Shown here: in pieces, positions 18,385 through 26,064 of the stretch
Numbering within the stretch: the stretch's first letter is position 1
Layout of the letters: each line of letters begins with the position of its first letter
Source of the DNA: Crocinitomix sp.
GTDB lineage: Bacteria > Bacteroidota > Bacteroidia > Flavobacteriales_D > Crocinitomicaceae
Assembly (NCBI GenBank): GCA_013138735.1
Contig: WTCE01000063.1
Span: forward strand, 1-64,000
Direction: 5' to 3'
Length of the DNA stretch: 64,000 nucleotides
Program-made: the position numbers and the translations under genes
The notes under the pieces: generated by a model
The model's database searches: none
The model's input: only the letters and a program-made list of their open reading frames with translations
What the model was told of the DNA's origin: nothing

Positions 18385-19110
18385 CTAAAAATTAACCGTA
18401 ATTGAGAATTCAGAATAAACGGCTTTGCCTTTAAACTTAGCTGGGCGCCATTTGGGCATTTTTTTCATTACAGCCATTACTTCGTCGTTTAAATCGGGAT
18501 GAACAGATTGAATAATTTCTAACTCTTCTAACCTACCATCTGGAGCAATCAAAAAAGCAACGGTAACAACTGCTTCAGCTAATTCTTCTGAAATTGCCGT
18601 GCGCACTAGGTTTTCATCAATGAAGGCACTCATTTCCATAAAAGCTTTTGATGCCTTTCGGGAATTCCCGTAGCTTGATAAGCGATTACAAACGGTGAAT
18701 ATTTTTTTATCAGAAGCCGTTTTGTAATACTCTGCAGTAATTTTTCCTCGGCGATTGTATATTTCTGAACGGACATAATTTGCAGTTACATCAAAATAAT
18801 TGTGCGTTCCAAAGGGTCTATCATTGCGGAAATTTCCTTTTCTTGAAATCTCACCGTTTTCATGGTAGAAAACACCTTCTCCTTCTCTCCTATTTCTGCT
18901 GGCTGGAAATTGGCCATATTTTGTATTGTTAGACCGGTAATATGTAAGCAAACAATTTTCATTACAAATGCCTATGCTGTAAAAATCAAAAGTATCCGCA
19001 GCTTCTACCCTTGTCTGTAAATCTCCCTTATAATAAATTGTATCTGCAGCTTGGGCAAAGCCTTTTGAGAGGATGATTAGAAAGAATAGAATGAGGTAAA
19101 GCTTATTCAC
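18385..19110 (-). CDS. Exported protein with MORN-like repeats and TonB C-terminal domain
   Basis: 241 residues from ATG 19110, signal peptide 1-20 (ILFFLIILSKGFAQA). Residues 75-125 contain MORN-like units (GEGVFYHENGEISRKGNF, RPFGTHNYFD). Residues 145-241 match the TonB_C fold: VVTVAFLIAPDGRLEELEI, then KMPKWRPAKFKGKAV, ending FSITVNF. It lacks the N-terminal membrane anchor and proline-rich spanning region of a true TonB. A cleavable signal peptide suggests a free periplasmic protein. A combined MORN-TonB_C layout occurs in Bacteroidota, function unknown. Convergent with the CAP-OmpA gene. Confidence 0.7.
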   Translation of the reverse strand: MNKLYLILFFLIILSKGFAQAADTIYYKGDLQTRVEAADTFDFYSIGICNENCLLTYYRSNNTKYGQFPASRNRREGEGVFYHENGEISRKGNFRNDRPFGTHNYFDVTANYVRSEIYNRRGKITAEYYKTASDKKIFTVCNRLSSYGNSRKASKAFMEMSAFIDENLVRTAISEELAEAVVTVAFLIAPDGRLEELEIIQSVHPDLNDEVMAVMKKMPKWRPAKFKGKAVYSEFSITVNF

Positions 19111-19265
19111 GAATTATTATTATTGTTTTTAATATGGATTGCTAATTTATAATGAAAAAACGAAATTTAGTAACGATTAACAATTCCATATTCCCAGTAT
19201 TTCTATTTTTGGTGTAACCTTAAGCTGTTTTATCATTAAATTATTAGACCAAAAATCAAAACTTT

Positions 19266-20483
19266 TTGAAATACTTAAAACTCATTTTTATTCTAGGTTC
19301 AATTATAGCAAGCTATTCTGCACAAGGACAAGTTACACTTCCTTACTATGATGAAATGTATTCATTTCGTGATGGGTTCACCATCATTGAGGTAGATAAT
19401 AAATGCGGAATAATAAATGATGATTTAGAAGAAATCATTCCACCAATATTTAATGATATCAAATGTTATGATTACGGGCCTTTTCAATTCAAGGGAATGT
19501 TTTTTATGTGCTCTGTCGACTCCACATTCCTGTATGATACTTTAGGTGTTTTGCAAAAGGCGCTTTACGGCACTGATATTTGGCCTCATGAATATTATCA
19601 ACTTAAAAACGATTATGCTTTCAAAACTGGCGAATTAGAATGTAGTAATAATACCGATAATGTATTTTCGGCTCATTGGGGATGCAGCCAAAATGGAATT
19701 ACAATTATTCCTTATGAATTCAGGAATATTTACATTGGTCTATCTGATCACATTATTGTCCGTACTGCTAATCAGCAACAAACACGCTTCTTTCGTCAAA
19801 ACGGTGACAGTTTGAATAATTTTTACAATATAAAACTCGCTTTAGATGACGATTTAAGTAGATATTGGATCAAAAGCGACAAGTATTATCGCTGTTTTGA
19901 TACAACATTTTCTCTTATCTACACTTCTGAATTTGAAGAGATAAAAGATCCTAAAGACAGTTTGATGTGTGTCAAAATAAATGGAAAATGGGGCATTGTA
20001 AATCATGACTTTGAAATTGTATTAGCGCCCGATTATGAAGACGTAAGAATTAACGATCATTGGGGCTATGTTAAAAACAATGGACTTTATGGTATTATAA
20101 ATAGAAAAGGAGAATTGCTTACGGACATTATTTATACCACGACAGGCTCATATTCGCAATATATTACCGCTAATTCAAAAATAACGGCTTATAAAGGCGA
20201 GCAAATTATTATTCTTGATTCGAATGCTAAATGCATTGCCAATTGTGCTATAAATGATTCAATTAATAAAGCGTATCCAAATGGAAAGAAATGGGTTGAA
20301 GGTAATTTCGAAATGTACTGGAAAACTGGTCTATGGAATTACTATCGAAATGATGCTGAAAATTCAATTGAAAAATCCGTTAATTATACCGATAGTTTGA
20401 TGTACTTCACTGAATATGATTCAAGCGGTCAGGTATTGCACGAGTATACTGATATAAGAAAACCAATGATTACCTATCGATAA
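19266..20483 (+). CDS. Exported WG-repeat protein (TTG start)
   Basis: 405 residues. The start is TTG 19266, chosen because it opens a textbook signal peptide (MKYLKLIFILGSIIASYSAQ); no ATG fits. Repeats of the WG/KWG type run through the protein: NKCGIINDDLEEIIPPIFND near residue 45, GKWGIVNHDFEIVLAPDYED near 240 and GLYGIINRKGELLTDI near 275. The C-terminus (YPNGKKWVEGNFEMYWKTG) resembles a MORN-like unit. No lipobox or T9SS tail, so probably periplasmic. Function unknown. It is the second of three WG-type exported proteins in the window; the DUF2461 gene starts 46 bases after its stop. Confidence 0.7.
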   Translation: MKYLKLIFILGSIIASYSAQGQVTLPYYDEMYSFRDGFTIIEVDNKCGIINDDLEEIIPPIFNDIKCYDYGPFQFKGMFFMCSVDSTFLYDTLGVLQKALYGTDIWPHEYYQLKNDYAFKTGELECSNNTDNVFSAHWGCSQNGITIIPYEFRNIYIGLSDHIIVRTANQQQTRFFRQNGDSLNNFYNIKLALDDDLSRYWIKSDKYYRCFDTTFSLIYTSEFEEIKDPKDSLMCVKINGKWGIVNHDFEIVLAPDYEDVRINDHWGYVKNNGLYGIINRKGELLTDIIYTTTGSYSQYITANSKITAYKGEQIIILDSNAKCIANCAINDSINKAYPNGKKWVEGNFEMYWKTGLWNYYRNDAENSIEKSVNYTDSLMYFTEYDSSGQVLHEYTDIRKPMITYR

Positions 20484-20488
20484 GTTTG
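20481..20488 (+). promoter_or_regulatory. -7 box (TAAGTTTG) upstream of the DUF2461 gene
   Basis: TAAGTTTG matches TAnnTTTG and overlaps the preceding stop codon, 41 bases before ATG 20530. No good -33 element is seen, so this is moderate evidence only. Confidence 0.35.
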
Positions 20489-20529
20489 ATGAGTTGCGTA
20501 GTTCATTCATAAATACTAACTTTAAACCT

Positions 20530-21195
20530 ATGATTGAAAAAGACCTATTAAAATTCTTAAAAACGCTTAAAGCAAATAACGATAGAGATTGGTTTAATGC
20601 CAATAAACCTGTTTTTAAAAGCCATGAAGCGGACGCTAAAGCTTTTTTTAAGGAAGCTCATGAGAAACTAGCCTTAATTGATCAAATTGAAGGACATAAG
20701 CTCATGCGGATTTATAGAGATGTTCGTTTTTCAAAAGATAAAACACCTTATAAACCAAGATTCGCTGGAAGCTTTAGTCGATCAACAGCAGCCTTGCGTG
20801 GGAGTTATTATTTAAATATTGAACCTGGTAATTCAATTGTAGGCGGCGGATTCTACGGGCCTAATACAGATGATTTAAAAAGGATTCGGCAAGAATTTGA
20901 AATGGATGACACAGAGATTCGCGCTATATTAAATGACAAAAAATTTAAGGCCACTTTTGGGGAATTGCGTGGCGAAGGATTAAAAACTGCACCACGTGGT
21001 TTTGACCCTGAAAACAAGGCCATTGATTTAATTCGGAAGAAGCAGTTTTATGTTATTCGTGAATTCACAGACAAAGAAGTATTACAAGAAGATTTCATTG
21101 AAAAAGTAGTGGAAACGTGTCAAGTAATTCTGCCCTATTTCGATTATATGAGTTCCGTATTGACTACAAACTCAAACGGAGAAAGTATTCTTTAA
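20530..21195 (+). CDS. DUF2461 family protein
   Basis: 221 residues from ATG 20530 (MIEKDLLKFLKTLKANND); an upstream in-frame ATG at 20494 adds an unrelated leader. The family pattern is clear. FLK.L..NN.R.WF...K..F near the N-terminus is followed by MRIYRDVRFSKDKTPYKP (about 65-82), then GSYYLNIEPGNSIVGGGFY (about 99-117) and LKTAPRGFDP in the second half. The length is typical. DUF2461 (TIGR02453) proteins are widespread in bacteria and fungi and have no established biochemical function. No signal peptide, so cytoplasmic. Confidence 0.85.
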   Translation: MIEKDLLKFLKTLKANNDRDWFNANKPVFKSHEADAKAFFKEAHEKLALIDQIEGHKLMRIYRDVRFSKDKTPYKPRFAGSFSRSTAALRGSYYLNIEPGNSIVGGGFYGPNTDDLKRIRQEFEMDDTEIRAILNDKKFKATFGELRGEGLKTAPRGFDPENKAIDLIRKKQFYVIREFTDKEVLQEDFIEKVVETCQVILPYFDYMSSVLTTNSNGESIL

Positions 21196-21198
21196 GTC

Positions 21199-21495
21199 TT
21201 AACTACCTGCAACGCCGGGTATGATAATTCGCTCTGTTTTACCATTATAACTAACAAAATAAGCACCTGGCTTTAATCCAGTTGTTTCAACCTTATTGCT
21301 TGTGCCTTCTAACAATAATTCCCCCTCGTGCGTGAATAATTTAAATTCATATTCAGCATCTAATTTATGGAACGTTTTAGCCACGGGATCAGGTTGTTCA
21401 ATCGTTGTTATAGCATCAACATCATTCGCAATTGCTAAATTCTGCCCAAAAGCAAAACCACTAAAAACTAAAACAGATAAGATTATTTTCTTCAT
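21199..21495 (-). CDS. Small exported protein with T9SS-like/beta C-terminus
   Basis: 98 residues from ATG 21495. Signal peptide 1-22 (MKKIILSVLVFSGFAFGQNL). The remainder is one small beta domain: YEFKLFTHEGELLLEGTSNK, then TTGLKPGAYFVSYNGKTERI. This matches the rhythm of T9SS type A tails (YD..G..L..G, L.PG.Y.V.Y....R.I) but lacks a cargo domain. It may be a DUF3244-like secreted protein or a free sorting-domain fold. Convergent with the DUF2461 gene, four bases apart. Confidence 0.6.
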   Translation of the reverse strand: MKKIILSVLVFSGFAFGQNLAIANDVDAITTIEQPDPVAKTFHKLDAEYEFKLFTHEGELLLEGTSNKVETTGLKPGAYFVSYNGKTERIIIPGVAGS

Positions 21496-21578
21496 TGTAT
21501 GCGTGTTTGTTCTTTTACTATAACGTTGCCTTTTACAAGATGTTGCCAATTTACCTAATTAATCCTTGAACACAAGGC

Positions 21579-22337
21579 CTAATAACCTTCTTCAGGCTCT
21601 CCTTCTTTTAAAAATTCAGCAACAGTAAAAAGAGTTTTATTCCATGCTAATTTGAGAATAGGAACTTGAATTTCATCTGCACCAAGAACCAAGTCTACTT
21701 GCATGCCCGTCCCTTTTTGCGGAAAACGATAAACCAATTGACGATCCTCCGGATATTCTACGGGATACTTTTCATTGATAATATCAGCCATTAGATCCAT
21801 GTGTTTATTCATAGCATCCAATGGAAATAACTCATCCTGCGTATATTCTGCAATATCAGCCCCTTTGCCTTTATAGAAAGTATATTCATAACCACAAGCG
21901 GGGCCGCATTCAACTGTCATTTCACCAACTAAATCATCTCCATCAGCCATTCTCCAAACCACAAATTCTTTCCACCCTTCAATTCCGCCAGTTACTGAAG
22001 CAAAACCACCCACTACATCCAAGGTTTGATAATACCAATATTCTCCCTTAGTATAATCCGCAGTTTCGGAACTTGAAGCAATATCCTCGCCAATCAAATG
22101 TTTCGCATAATTATCAATTTGCCAAGCCGAGTTAGGAACAACTTCAGGTTCGTCCAAAAGTTCATCCATTAGATCTTGTGAATTGATTTCGCCGTCGCCT
22201 TCTAATTCATTTGACATTTCAGTGAATTCGCCATCTGAATCGGTATCATTATCTGATACGGTTTCATTGCCGCAAGAATAAAACATCACTCCTCCAATAA
22301 TGAAGAGGTATGCTTGTTTTAGTACTTTTTTATACAT
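21579..22337 (-). CDS. Lipoprotein of unknown function
   Basis: 252 residues from ATG 22337. The N-terminus is a lipoprotein signal with the lipobox-like FYSCGNE; the lipidated Cys would be residue 22. A very acidic linker follows (DNDTDSDGEFTE), then a folded domain with WYYQTLDVVGGFASVTGG and CGPACGYEYTFY. The latter cysteine pair could form a disulphide. It is probably anchored in the outer or inner membrane facing the periplasm. I do not recognise the family. It has no obvious operon partner; the gene downstream is 83 bases away. Confidence 0.65.
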   Translation of the reverse strand: MYKKVLKQAYLFIIGGVMFYSCGNETVSDNDTDSDGEFTEMSNELEGDGEINSQDLMDELLDEPEVVPNSAWQIDNYAKHLIGEDIASSSETADYTKGEYWYYQTLDVVGGFASVTGGIEGWKEFVVWRMADGDDLVGEMTVECGPACGYEYTFYKGKGADIAEYTQDELFPLDAMNKHMDLMADIINEKYPVEYPEDRQLVYRFPQKGTGMQVDLVLGADEIQVPILKLAWNKTLFTVAEFLKEGEPEEGY

Positions 22338-22492
22338 GAATTTTATTTTATAGGGAATTTCACTTCTGTAATTAAATCGTTTGGCTCAGTGTCCATTGGA
22401 TTGTTTACTTAAACTGAGTTTTTAAAAATGAAAGATAATAAAAAAATGTTTAAACACCCTAGTCATTGATTAACAGTAGCTAAAAAGGACGG

Positions 22493-22524
22493 TTTGATTG
22501 GTCCCCCTGGATTAATTAGCTTTG
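22493..22524 (+). promoter_or_regulatory. Bacteroidota-type promoter for the DksA/TraR gene
   Basis: TTTG at 22493-22496, 20-base spacer, TAGCTTTG at 22517-22524: a full match to the -33/-7 consensus. The transcript would start near 22531, which excludes none of the ATG-22553 gene and supports that start over an upstream TTG at 22544. Confidence 0.65.
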
Positions 22525-22552
22525 GTAGAACGATTTTTATATCTTGTATTTT

Positions 22553-22867
22553 ATGAATATTACAGCATTAATTGAAAAAGAGATTGCTAAGACCAAGGAA
22601 TTAATAATTGAGTATAAGGAATTCACGAAGCCCATTGCTCCTGAAAACGCTATTGGTAGAATTTCTAGAATGGATGCCATAAATAATAAGACAATTAATG
22701 AAGCAGCCTTGCGAAAGTCTGAAACAAAATTGAAAAATTTAGAAATCGCCTTAAAAAATGTGGATGATCCATCTTTTGGGAAATGTGCAAAATGTGGAGG
22801 AGAAATTCCATTACAGCGTATTATGTTAGTGCCTCAAAGTCGTTTTTGTGTGAATTGTGCACGTTAA
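22553..22867 (+). CDS. DksA/TraR-type C4 zinc-finger protein
   Basis: 104 residues from ATG 22553. The N-terminal 75 residues are a charged helical pair (coiled-coil-like). The C-terminus carries the DksA/TraR zinc finger CAKCGGEIP....................CVNC (residues 78-103), with the FGKCAKCGGEI and PQSRFCVNCA motifs. DksA-type proteins bind the RNA polymerase secondary channel and modulate transcription. The length here is close to short TraR/YbiI-like members rather than full DksA. The DxxDxA tip motif of DksA is not evident, so a DksA function is not assured. Confidence 0.8.
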   Translation: MNITALIEKEIAKTKELIIEYKEFTKPIAPENAIGRISRMDAINNKTINEAALRKSETKLKNLEIALKNVDDPSFGKCAKCGGEIPLQRIMLVPQSRFCVNCAR

Positions 22868-22876
22868 AACGGCGTC

Positions 22877-23662
22877 TTATAAATCTCTTTTCTTCATTGT
22901 AAAGAAACTCAAGGCAATAAATCCAGCTGTATAGAGAGAACTGACGAGTGCCCTCATCCATGGGTTAATATCTTCAACAATGACCATATTTTTATCCACT
23001 TTACTTTGCATATTTACTATGGCATCATATAAAGGAAAAGGGGTTAAATCTGCCAACATATTTGTAGGCATCCACATGGACAATTCTTCGCCAATAGCGT
23101 TTTGAATAATCAATCCCATAAATAAGAAAACGAAGATATAAGCTAAGATACTTAGCGCCGCTATTCTTATAATGACAGCCAAAAATAAGGCTATGGAGAA
23201 AATCCCTAAGGTTTGAAGAAAGAAGAAAAATAAATTATCTAAACCGCTGGTCATACTACCACCAGAAGAATAGATAAGTCCAAAAATAAGCCCGATTATA
23301 AAAACATATACTGTAATCGCTAGTGATAATAGTAATATCACATAAAACTTAGAGAGAATTACATCTAAGCGACTTAAACCATCAATTACGTTCTGTTTTT
23401 GTGTTTTAAATGTGATTTCGTTGCAAACCAAGGCGACGACTAAAATTCCAGGCAATAAATTAACCCATCCAGCAATATATGTAATATTGCCCCAGACTTC
23501 AGGGAAACCCAAAATGCGACTTTGCGAAGGGAAAGTTGGAAACTTGATCATACTAACAATAAACAGAGCTAATGGAAGTAGCACCGCAAATATTATCATG
23601 AAGGCTTTAAACACTGTATAGTGCCTAATCTTTAAGAATTCTATTTTAAGTAGTTCCTTCAT
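22877..23662 (-). CDS. ABC-2 type transporter permease
   Basis: 261 residues from ATG 23662. Six hydrophobic segments are visible: about residues 18-40, 57-78, 103-130, 143-168, 172-192 and 238-255. The C-terminus FFTMKKRDL is a common ending of ABC-2 permeases. A long periplasmic loop lies before the last helix. Its start codon overlaps the ATPase stop (TAATG, one base shared), so the pair is translationally coupled. Such pairs in Bacteroidota resemble bacitracin-type (BcrAB) or gliding (GldAF) exporters, but nothing here fixes the substrate. Confidence 0.8.
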   Translation of the reverse strand: MKELLKIEFLKIRHYTVFKAFMIIFAVLLPLALFIVSMIKFPTFPSQSRILGFPEVWGNITYIAGWVNLLPGILVVALVCNEITFKTQKQNVIDGLSRLDVILSKFYVILLLSLAITVYVFIIGLIFGLIYSSGGSMTSGLDNLFFFFLQTLGIFSIALFLAVIIRIAALSILAYIFVFLFMGLIIQNAIGEELSMWMPTNMLADLTPFPLYDAIVNMQSKVDKNMVIVEDINPWMRALVSSLYTAGFIALSFFTMKKRDL

Positions 23663-24558
23663 TAATTTACAATCTCTAAGAATTGATCTTCTAAACTTTT
23701 CTTTATTTCTTTTAAGCTATTGAGCACTACTCCATTTTCAAAACAATATTGATTCATTGCTGCCGCCGAAAAAGATTCTGGCACTTCAACTAACAATTCA
23801 AGATGCGTTGATTTGGCGATTTTAGCGCCTTTTATTTGTAAAACAAGTTCTTCTAAGCCTTTTAAATCGACTGCTGAAATTGCTATTTGTCGTTTCTTAT
23901 CTGTTAACTCGTCAATTGCAGATTCTTTGAGCGTTATACCGTCCTTTAAAATCAATACACGCTTGCAAATCTTCTCAATTTCATCCAATTGATGCGAGGC
24001 TACAATAATGGTTTTTCCTTCTTTCGCAATAGCAATAATTAAAGCTCTAATTTCTGCAATTCCTTGCGGATCTAACCCGTTAGTAGGCTCGTCTAAAACA
24101 AGCACATCTGGCCCTCCCAATAAGGCAGACCCTATTGCAAGGCGTTGCTTCATTCCTAATGAAAATGATCTAAACTCAGATGTTCGGCGACTATATAAAC
24201 TAACGGATCGCAAAACTTTCTCAATTTCATCATCTGCATTTTCAATGCGTTTAATTTTTGAAACTATTTTTAAATTTTGAATTGCATTTAAATAAGGGTA
24301 AAAATTAGGTGTCTCCAATAAGGTACCTATTCTACGTCTATTCGCATCTTCCTGTCCATTTCCAAACCAAGAAAACGTGCCACTAGAGGCATTTAAAACA
24401 CCAACTAAAATTCCGAGCGTTGTTGTTTTACCACTTCCATTTGGTCCTAAAATACCATACACCATTCCCCTTTCAACGGTAACATTTAAGTTCGTTAAGG
24501 CTTTTAAATTTCCGTAGTTCTTACAGAGGTTTTCTATTTTAAGGATAGTCTCAGGCAC
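23662..24558 (-). CDS. ABC transporter ATP-binding protein
   Basis: 298 residues from ATG 24558. Canonical ABC motifs are all present: Walker A GPNGSGKTT (about 38-46), signature FSLGMKQRLAIG, Walker B VLVLDEPTNGLDP and H-loop VASHQLDEI. The C-terminal extension of about 80 residues is usual for single-domain DrrA/CcmA-like ATPases of ABC-2 exporters. It forms an operon with the coupled permease downstream. No drug-binding or regulatory neighbour gives the substrate. Confidence 0.9.
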   Translation of the reverse strand: MPETILKIENLCKNYGNLKALTNLNVTVERGMVYGILGPNGSGKTTTLGILVGVLNASSGTFSWFGNGQEDANRRRIGTLLETPNFYPYLNAIQNLKIVSKIKRIENADDEIEKVLRSVSLYSRRTSEFRSFSLGMKQRLAIGSALLGGPDVLVLDEPTNGLDPQGIAEIRALIIAIAKEGKTIIVASHQLDEIEKICKRVLILKDGITLKESAIDELTDKKRQIAISAVDLKGLEELVLQIKGAKIAKSTHLELLVEVPESFSAAAMNQYCFENGVVLNSLKEIKKSLEDQFLEIVN

Positions 24559-24656
24559 TTTTTTATAGTTGCTGTGAAAATAGTAATTAATTGCTTACGA
24601 ACAATTTTGTTTGAATAGAATCTAAATAAAAGTAAAATTGATCCTTTTATAGGTTG

Positions 24657-24664
24657 TAAATTTG
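24657..24664 (+). promoter_or_regulatory. -7 box (TAAATTTG) for the Pif1-like helicase gene
   Basis: An exact TAnnTTTG match 19 bases before ATG 24684; a TTG at 24638-24640 has a shorter than usual 16-base spacer. Confidence 0.45.
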
Positions 24665-24683
24665 AATTACCGAGTTTATATTC

Positions 24684-26021
24684 ATGACACAAGATAAAGC
24701 ACTTCAATTTCTCAAAGCAGGTAGAAATATATTTTTAACTGGCTCTGCAGGTACAGGTAAAACGTATGTTTTAAACCAATTTATAAAACATTTAAAGGAT
24801 GCAAAAATTGAGGTAGCAGTAACTGCCTCCACCGGCATTGCGGCTACACATATTTTGGGTGTTACCATTCACTCGTGGGCAGGCATTGGGATTAAGCAAA
24901 AAATATCAGAAAAAGACTTGACTTATTTGAAAAAGCAAAAAGCAATTCGGAATAAGTTTAATAAAACCAAAGTTCTTATTATTGATGAGATTTCAATGCT
25001 GCATAAGGATCAATTAAACTCAATCCACCACGTTTTGTCGTATTGCATGGATTCTAACGCGGCTTTTGGTGGTGTTCAAATTGTTTTATGCGGTGACTTT
25101 TTTCAATTACCACCCATTGGAAATTATACCGAAAAAAGTCGTGATAAATTCGCTTTTATGAGTGATGCATGGCAATTTGGAGATATGGTGGTTTGCTATT
25201 TAACAGAACAGTTTAGACAAACAAATAATCAATTGAACAAGATTCTAGAAGAAATTCGTTCGGGCAGTGTAAGTCAAACAGCAATTGATGCCTTAAATGG
25301 TGCAAAATCGACTCATTTTGCAGAAGGAATAGAACCTACTATGCTTTATACCCATAATAAAGATGTCAATTTCATTAATAATGAACACTTGGCAAAACTA
25401 CCCGGGAAAAGTCGCTATTTCAAAGCGAAAACAAAAGGTGAAAAAGCAATGTGTGACCTCTTAAAACGCTCTGTTTTAACACAAGATGATATGGCATTGC
25501 GAATTGGAGCAAAAGTGATGTTCGTTAAAAACAATCCGGAGCGTGATTTTATTAATGGAACTTTAGGAGAAATTATCGATTATACATCATTGGGTTTCCC
25601 GTTGGTTAAAACATTGGACGGGAATAAAATTACGGCGAGTACAGAAGAATGGACGATAACAAATGAAAATGGCCAAACAATTGCTTCTTACCAACAAATT
25701 CCTTTGCGTTTAGCATGGGCAATTACGGTTCATAAAAGCCAGGGAATGACATTAGATGCGGCTGAACTTGATTTGAGCAAAACATTTGAGCGTGGCCAAG
25801 GTTATGTGGCGCTTTCAAGACTTAGAAATCTTGAACGATTACGTTTGTTAGGTTTTAATAATACGGCCTTGCAGGTTGATCCTTTAGCACTTAAAGCGGA
25901 TGCTCGTTTTCAAGAACTATCTGATATGAATGACGAAAAATTTAGCGTGGAGGAATTAGAATTGGAACGTAAGATTTTTATTAAGAGAAGCGGCGGTCGC
26001 GTATTGAATAAAATAGATTAG
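24684..26021 (+). CDS. Pif1/RecD2-like superfamily 1 helicase
   Basis: 445 residues from ATG 24684. Motif I is TGSAGTGKTYVL (about 19-30). Motif Ia is ASTGIAATHILGVTIHSWAGIG, split here as ASTGIAATHI and TIHSWAG. Motif II is VLIIDEISML, motif III is QIVLCGDFFQLPP, and motif IV-like is LTEQFRQ. The C-terminal 2B/UvrD-like part carries LAWAITVHKSQGMTLDAAEL and GYVALSRLR. These features are typical of bacterial Pif1 helicases, 5'-3' DNA helicases involved in genome maintenance. The length is short, lacking accessory C-terminal domains. Transcribed alone. Confidence 0.85.
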   Translation: MTQDKALQFLKAGRNIFLTGSAGTGKTYVLNQFIKHLKDAKIEVAVTASTGIAATHILGVTIHSWAGIGIKQKISEKDLTYLKKQKAIRNKFNKTKVLIIDEISMLHKDQLNSIHHVLSYCMDSNAAFGGVQIVLCGDFFQLPPIGNYTEKSRDKFAFMSDAWQFGDMVVCYLTEQFRQTNNQLNKILEEIRSGSVSQTAIDALNGAKSTHFAEGIEPTMLYTHNKDVNFINNEHLAKLPGKSRYFKAKTKGEKAMCDLLKRSVLTQDDMALRIGAKVMFVKNNPERDFINGTLGEIIDYTSLGFPLVKTLDGNKITASTEEWTITNENGQTIASYQQIPLRLAWAITVHKSQGMTLDAAELDLSKTFERGQGYVALSRLRNLERLRLLGFNNTALQVDPLALKADARFQELSDMNDEKFSVEELELERKIFIKRSGGRVLNKID

Positions 26022-26026
26022 GTACT

Positions 26027-26045
26027 TAGTGTCTGTTCGGAAATA
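26027..26045 (+). repeat. Dispersed 19-bp repeat (copy 1)
   Basis: TAGTGTCTGTTCGGAAATA follows the helicase stop. It matches the copy at 35725-35743 in 18 of 19 bases. Partial relatives lie at 47834, 54301, 58758 and 58905-58924. Confidence 0.5.
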
Positions 26046-26064
26046 CAACAAAATTAGAGATTGT

